DNA from: Hymenobacter arizonensis | GTDB taxonomy: Bacteria > Bacteroidota > Bacteroidia > Cytophagales > Hymenobacteraceae | Assembly (NCBI RefSeq): GCF_900115775.1 | Contig: NZ_FOXS01000001.1 | Span: 558,001 to 622,000 of the forward strand | Direction: 5' to 3' | Length of the DNA stretch: 64,000 nucleotides | Shown here: piece after piece, positions 58,304-64,000 of the stretch | How the letters are laid out: every line of letters begins with the position of its first letter | Position numbering within the stretch: position 1 is the stretch's first letter | Position numbers and translations under genes: made by a program | The notes under the pieces: generated by a model | Seen by the model: the letters and a program-made list of their open reading frames with translations, nothing else | Databases searched by the model: none | What the model was told of the DNA's origin: nothing

Positions 58304-60139
58304 TTGAACAACTATTGGCTGTGCATACTGTGGGGGCTGGGGCTGCTGCCAGGCTTGGCAACGCAGGCCACTGCGCAAAGCAGTGGCAGCCATGCCGCCC
58401 AAACGGCCCGCTACTGGGTGAGGCTAAGTGACAAGAACGGCGTCCGGTTCGACCCGGTCCGCTACTTCACTCCCCAGGCTCAGGCGCGGCGCGCGCGCCA
58501 GCACCTCCCGGCCTACGAGGTTAGCGACCTGCCGGTGCGTGCCGATTATCTGGCTGGTGTAACAGCTACGGTCGATACTGTGACGCTAATCAGCCGCTGG
58601 TTCAATGCCGTGGCGTGCCGGGCCACACCAGCGCAAGCGACCAAGCTGCGCACCTTGCCCGGGGTGACGGCAGTAGAGGCTTGGCCCCAGGCCGCTGGCT
58701 CGGTGGCATCGCGCCGGCTGGGAGGCTTGGCAGAGCATCAACCAGTGGTGCCGCCGACCAAACCTATCTCGGCCAATGACTACTTACTGGCCCGCCGCCA
58801 AACGGCTCACCTCGACGGCGCGGCCCTGCGCACCGATGGCCTGGATGGCCGCGGGCTCCGCATTGCAGTGTTCGACGTTGGCTTCCGCGGCCTGCCCGAA
58901 CACCCCGCCTTTCAGGAGCTGGTGAAGAGCAAGCGCATCGTGGCCACCCATGATTTCTTGAAAAATCGCGAAGACGTTTACCAAACCGGCAGCCATGGCA
59001 TCGAGGTGATGGGCTGCCTTGCTGGCCGCTTGCCTGCTGGCCTGGGCGGTGTGCCCGGCCCGGCCTTGGGCCTGGCGCCTGCGGCCGAGTATCTGCTGGC
59101 CCGCACCGAGCAGCTGGGCCGGGAGCGTTACGCCGAAGAAGAAGCCTGGCTGGCCGCCGTGGAATGGGCCGACAAGTTGGGGGTTGATATTATCAATTCC
59201 TCGCTGGCCTACACCGAGCAGCGCTATTTTCCGGAACAGATGAACGGCCGCCGCAGCCTCATTTCCCGCGCGGCCAACCTGGCCGCCCGCAAAGGCATAT
59301 TGGTGGTGAGTGCTGCCGGCAACGACGGCGACAACGACTGGGTACGTATCGGCACGCCCGCCGATGCCGACTCCGTACTGGCCATTGGCGGGCTCGACCC
59401 CGAAACGGGCTTGCATGCCGAATTCAGCTCCTATGGCCCGACCGCCGACCGCCGCGCCAAACCCAACCTGGCGGCCTTTGGCATAGTGCTCACCACCACG
59501 CCCAAGGGTTACGAGCGGCTGGAGGGTACCTCGTTTTCGGCGCCGCTGGTGGCAGGGTTTGCCGCGTGCCTCTGGCAAAAGAACCGCCAGCTGACGGCCA
59601 TGCAACTGTTTAAGGGCATGGAAAAATCGGCTGAGCTTTTCCCTTATTTCGATTATGCCCACGGGTATGGGCGGCCGCGCTACCAGCATTTTGCCCCCAA
59701 GCCCGCTCTCAAGCCGGCCGTTGCGCTCACGCCTACTTTCGATTTTGTGCCGCACGACAGCCTAATTGCCATTGTCATTCGCTCCGAAGCCGCCTTGCGC
59801 CCCGCCGAGATGCTTCCGTTGATGGTGGAGCAGGGCGAAGCTGCGGCCCAGGTAGCCGCGGAGCTAACCGACCCCAAGGCCTCGGCCGCAACCCCTGTGC
59901 CACCCGTGGGCCGCGAGCAGCCGGCCCCGGGCGGCAGCCCGCCCCTGGCTCCTTTGCCTGAGCCGCACTACCCGGCCTATCTGTATTGGAACCTGGCCGA
60001 CCGCCGCGGCGTGCTCCGCCGCTACGAGACCCGCGCTGTGACCCAGCGCTTGGTGGTGCAAGTGCCGCGCCGCCTGCTGCAGAGCGGCGATGTGCTAAAG
60101 GTGTACTTTAAAGGCTATACCGGGACGTATTCGGAATAA
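58304..60139 (+). CDS. Exported subtilisin-like S8 serine peptidase
   Basis: A 611-aa secreted protease. Signal peptide MNNYWLCILWGLGLLPGLAT with a site near ATAQ; an N-terminal pro-region (about 40-135) precedes the catalytic domain with Asp191 (VFDVGF), His231 (GSHGIEVMG), oxyanion Asn340 (SAAGNDGDND) and Ser410 (EGTSFSAPLVAGFAA). A Pro-rich linker (about 525-550) leads to a short C-terminal beta part. TTG start at 58304; no better ATG precedes the signal. The stop TAA shares its last A with the ATG of the next gene (TAATG). Confidence 0.9.
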   Translation: MNNYWLCILWGLGLLPGLATQATAQSSGSHAAQTARYWVRLSDKNGVRFDPVRYFTPQAQARRARQHLPAYEVSDLPVRADYLAGVTATVDTVTLISRWFNAVACRATPAQATKLRTLPGVTAVEAWPQAAGSVASRRLGGLAEHQPVVPPTKPISANDYLLARRQTAHLDGAALRTDGLDGRGLRIAVFDVGFRGLPEHPAFQELVKSKRIVATHDFLKNREDVYQTGSHGIEVMGCLAGRLPAGLGGVPGPALGLAPAAEYLLARTEQLGRERYAEEEAWLAAVEWADKLGVDIINSSLAYTEQRYFPEQMNGRRSLISRAANLAARKGILVVSAAGNDGDNDWVRIGTPADADSVLAIGGLDPETGLHAEFSSYGPTADRRAKPNLAAFGIVLTTTPKGYERLEGTSFSAPLVAGFAACLWQKNRQLTAMQLFKGMEKSAELFPYFDYAHGYGRPRYQHFAPKPALKPAVALTPTFDFVPHDSLIAIVIRSEAALRPAEMLPLMVEQGEAAAQVAAELTDPKASAATPVPPVGREQPAPGGSPPLAPLPEPHYPAYLYWNLADRRGVLRRYETRAVTQRLVVQVPRRLLQSGDVLKVYFKGYTGTYSE

Positions 60140-60906
60140 TGAATTCATACACAGCTACTCCCAGCCTTTATTCTCGCTGCGTGCGTTTGCCCAAAAAGCT
60201 GGCTGGTGTTATTCTGGCTGCCGCTGGTTTGGCCACGTTGCCCCAACTGGCTGCCGCCCAACAAGTGCTGGTGCAAGCCAACGTAGCCGACGACACGGTG
60301 AAAACCATGTTTGGCGCCAACCGCAGCTATTTTGGCCATCTCTACGCCGGCTACGGGTTGGTGGCGGGGCCGGCTGGCACCGGGGCCGGGGTGCGCTACG
60401 GCGTGGGCTCCTCCGATTTGCGCGTGGGCGGACGCCTGAAGTTTCGCTTCACCCAGACCCTGGCGCTCAACCTCGACCTTGGCTATTCTTACATTCGTTA
60501 CGAGCTGGCGCAGAATGGTCAGAAAATTGTGCCCACGCCCGACCTGCACCGCCGCGAGAGCCTCGGGCTGCACCAGCTCTATTCCGAAGCCAGCCTGCGC
60601 CTGAACGCCGGCCGCCGTGGCAACACCATTGGCAATTACCTCGACCTGCTGGCTGGCGGCGGCTGGGTGGTAGGCACCAACCGCGTAACCGAAGACGAGC
60701 CCGCCCCGGGCATTCGTTCCGTTCAAACAACTGAGCGCGGCCTGCCGTACCTGCGGCGTTGGACGGGCAGCGTCGGCGCCCGCCTCGGGGCCGACCGGTA
60801 CGCGCTGGTGGGCCGCTACCGGCTAACGCCCGTTTTCGGCAGCAGCTACGCCAATTGGCCCGAACTGCCCCGGTTGGTGCTGGGCCTGGAAATAGGCCTG
60901 TTCTAG
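60139..60906 (+). CDS. Probable outer-membrane beta-barrel protein coupled to the subtilase
   Basis: A 255-aa protein. The N-terminus has a signal (KLAGVILAAAGLATLPQLAA). The rest shows alternating hydrophobic strands with Tyr/Phe/Leu and Gly-rich turns (FGHLYAGYGLVAGP, GVRYGVGSSDLRVGGRLKFR, LALNLDLGYSYIRYE) and ends ...LGLEIGLF with a terminal Phe, typical of outer-membrane barrels. No family is named. It starts within the stop of the subtilase gene (TAATG), so the two are coupled. The partner role is unknown: a transport or anchoring protein for the protease is a guess. Confidence 0.65.
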   Translation: MNSYTATPSLYSRCVRLPKKLAGVILAAAGLATLPQLAAAQQVLVQANVADDTVKTMFGANRSYFGHLYAGYGLVAGPAGTGAGVRYGVGSSDLRVGGRLKFRFTQTLALNLDLGYSYIRYELAQNGQKIVPTPDLHRRESLGLHQLYSEASLRLNAGRRGNTIGNYLDLLAGGGWVVGTNRVTEDEPAPGIRSVQTTERGLPYLRRWTGSVGARLGADRYALVGRYRLTPVFGSSYANWPELPRLVLGLEIGLF

Positions 60907-61067
60907 CAGCGAGCAGGCACTAGGGCAAACCCATTGCTCAGGCTTTTTCGTAAAAAACGATGATTGCGAGCACGACTTTCTATACTTGCCTGGAAGCATG
61001 TAAGTATGCGTGCTTTTCCCACCTTACCTTCGTGCGGCAACTTCCTTGTTGCTTGTGCTTCCCCATC

Positions 61068-61688
61068 ATGAAATCCTCTTCTATTAAACTCGCTGGCTTG
61101 GCCTTGGTCGCGGCCAGCCTTTCGTTGCAGCTCTCGTCCTGCGTGAGCACCGAGCGCGAAGTCAGCAACTCCACCGTCGACCCACGTTCTACCTACAAGC
61201 CGCCAGTGGCCGGCGACCGCACCCGGGTAGGAACCAAAACCGTGCTCAACACCGTGAGCCGCACCCATTCCTTCTCGGACCCCAAAACCAAGGACAACTT
61301 CATTTTGCAGCTACGCGGGCCCCGCGTGCTCACCGCTCAAGCGCACTTTATTGTGACCAGCAGCACCGGCGACACCCTGCGCCACGAGGTGCTGCCGGCC
61401 CGCGCCCTGCTCAGCGAAAAAGCCCTGAGCGACCCGCAGGCCGCCACCGTCCGGGAAAAGGAAATTGCCATTCTGCAAGGCATGAACAACTTCTTTGCCG
61501 ATGGCCGCTTTAGCCAGCCCGCCGTGCCTGCCGACGCCGTGCAGCCCGCTGAGCTGGACACCAAAACCTGGGCTGCCCTCCGCGAAGACCCTTCCATCGT
61601 CGGCTTCGATTACATTGGTGCAGGCGGGGCCGAGCGCCGGATGGCATACGTGCGTAAGCTGCGCAAAGCTGTGGTTATTAATCACTAA
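61068..61688 (+). CDS. Lipoprotein of unknown function
   Basis: A 206-aa lipoprotein. SIKLAGLALVAASLSLQLSS, then CVSTEREV, gives a lipobox with Cys at 25. The mature part (TVDPRSTYKPPVAGDRTRVG, DPKTKDNFILQLRGPRVLTA, AHFIVTSSTGDTLRHEVLPA) has no recognised domain. ATG at 61068 is preferred to the frame start at 60960, which would precede the lipoprotein signal. It lies 161 bases after the barrel-like protein. Confidence 0.75.
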   Translation: MKSSSIKLAGLALVAASLSLQLSSCVSTEREVSNSTVDPRSTYKPPVAGDRTRVGTKTVLNTVSRTHSFSDPKTKDNFILQLRGPRVLTAQAHFIVTSSTGDTLRHEVLPARALLSEKALSDPQAATVREKEIAILQGMNNFFADGRFSQPAVPADAVQPAELDTKTWAALREDPSIVGFDYIGAGGAERRMAYVRKLRKAVVINH

Positions 61689-61781
61689 CTTGTTAGTTAG
61701 CGCTCAAAATCGATGAGCTGCCCACTTGCTTTATCGGTTGGTGTTTTTTAAATTCAAGCATACATTTTACCTCTTTGAGTT

Positions 61782-62405
61782 ATGAAGTTTTTCCTTTCCT
61801 TCCTTGGCGTACTGGTTGCCATTTTGCTCTACATTCGCTTCGTGCCATCGGCGCCCATCAACCCCGTGCTGCCTGTAGAAGAGGCTCAGGTTGAAGTGAA
61901 TGGGCACAATGCCGAAGTGCCCCCCGGTAGTGAAGAAAACACCACTGCTCCTGAGGCGGTAGAAGAAGGCGAAGAAGGCGAGGGGCCCAGCACCCGCGTG
62001 CCCGCCGCCGGCCCCGGCCAGACCTACGGCGCAGCCATCACCCCCGCCGGCGCTCTGCCAATGAGCGCTCTGAGCACCGCCCTCGGCGACCGCGACTCGG
62101 CCCAGGTTAAGCTGATGGGCAAGGCCAAAGCCGTATGCCAGGCCAAGGGCTGCTGGATGACCCTGACCACCGCCGATGGCAAGGAGATGCGCGTGCGCTT
62201 CAAGGACTACGCGTTTTTTGTGCCAAAGGACCTCAGCGGCCGCAACGTGGTGGTGAGTGGCTGGGCCCACCGCAGCACGGTGACCGCCGCCGACCAGCAG
62301 CACTACCTGCGCGACGCCGGTAAGTCGGAGAAAGAAGTAGCCGCTATCACTAAAGATGAGCAACAGCTTACTTTTATGGCCGACGGCGTACTAGTGCAGG
62401 AATAA
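61782..62405 (+). CDS. DUF4920 protein with N-terminal membrane anchor
   Basis: A 207-aa protein. The first 22 residues (FFLSFLGVLVAILLYIRFV) form an anchor, followed by an acidic linker (PEAVEEGEEGEGP). The C-terminal DUF4920 region has YGAAITPAGALPMSALST, VKLMGKAKAVCQAKGCWMTL (Cys pair C-x4-C) and VRFKDYAFFVPKDLSGRNVV. The Cys pair with nearby His is suggestive of metal binding but unproven. ATG at 61782. A perfect terminator follows. Confidence 0.87.
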   Translation: MKFFLSFLGVLVAILLYIRFVPSAPINPVLPVEEAQVEVNGHNAEVPPGSEENTTAPEAVEEGEEGEGPSTRVPAAGPGQTYGAAITPAGALPMSALSTALGDRDSAQVKLMGKAKAVCQAKGCWMTLTTADGKEMRVRFKDYAFFVPKDLSGRNVVVSGWAHRSTVTAADQQHYLRDAGKSEKEVAAITKDEQQLTFMADGVLVQE

Positions 62406-62433
62406 ACATTAGGCACTGATTCTGAAGTTGATG

Positions 62434-62464
62434 AAAAGGCCGCCTGCTGAGGTGGCCTTTTTGG
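62434..62464 (+). terminator. Rho-independent terminator after the DUF4920 gene
   Basis: AAAAGGCCGCC (62434-62444) pairs with GGTGGCCTTTT (62451-62461) across CTGCTGA-type loop bases, and TTT and TTT-rich sequence follow. It isolates ligA. Confidence 0.8.
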
Positions 62465-62495
62465 TTTCAAAACTCTTTTTAAAACGCTAGCGTAG

Positions 62496-64000
<1,505 letters not shown>

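Overview
The window is a GC-rich (about 60-65 % by eye) piece of bacterial chromosome that reads as Bacteroidota, most likely order Cytophagales and close to Hymenobacter. The evidence is family content (DUF4920, DUF808 and DUF547 proteins, stand-alone H-NOX, RskA-type anti-sigma factor, Mg-chelatase-like AAA+/VWA pair), the lack of clear Shine-Dalgarno sequences, frequent GTG/TTG starts and Bacteroidota-type promoter boxes (TAnnTTTG). No rRNA, tRNA, CRISPR array, phage or intact insertion sequence was seen. About 57 protein genes are supported, two of them cut by the window edges.

Layout. 1-1.4 kb: small genes including a STAS-like protein. 1.4-4.5 kb: succinate-semialdehyde dehydrogenase, then an ECF sigma/anti-sigma pair. 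4.6-10.3 kb: stand-alone H-NOX haem sensor, a rhodanese lipoprotein overlapping a TIGR04282-type transferase, and a convergent three-gene glycosyltransferase set (polyprenyl-phosphate-sugar synthase, cellulose-synthase-like GT2, GT-C enzyme). 10.3-17.4 kb: Bcp peroxiredoxin, alpha/beta hydrolase, a possible tandem Sm-like protein, a large P2-type cation ATPase and an M28 lipoprotein. 17.9-26.8 kb is the regulatory patch: a DisA-type diadenylate cyclase with a putative DACNV sensor region, two Crp/Fnr-type regulators with conspicuous DNA motifs next to them, and a membrane class III nucleotidyl cyclase. 27-30.5 kb: a four-gene membrane electron-transfer cluster (FAD oxidoreductase, small His-tailed membrane protein, polyferredoxin, small unknown). 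30.7-40.6 kb: DUF547 protein, an acidic disordered protein, a membrane-anchored carboxypeptidase-regulatory-like protein, an amino-acid permease, a 922-aa periplasmic protein, a NadR-like bifunctional enzyme and CorA. 40.8-46 kb: surface-polysaccharide cluster (acetyltransferase, flippase, GT2, polytopic membrane protein). 46.2-52.4 kb: acyl-ACP desaturase, DUF427, VWA protein, dihaem cytochrome c, AAA+ ATPase. 52.4-64 kb: M14 peptidase, DoxX, SurE, histidine phosphatase, M28 peptidase, subtilase plus a coupled barrel-like protein, lipoprotein, DUF4920 protein and the start of LigA.

The strongest unexplained signals are in the non-coding DNA. (1) At least five families of long intergenic inverted repeats lie at gene ends; in two families the arms fold into their own hairpins and sequence changes are compensated inside an arm. 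(2) A near-identical 29/30-bp element stands in the same orientation upstream of two genes on opposite sides of a Crp/Fnr regulator gene. (3) A perfect 26-bp palindrome lies upstream of a two-gene operon that ends in a second Crp/Fnr regulator. The most interesting protein systems are the diadenylate cyclase with its sensor region, the membrane redox cluster, and the AAA+/VWA pair with a cytochrome c gene between them.
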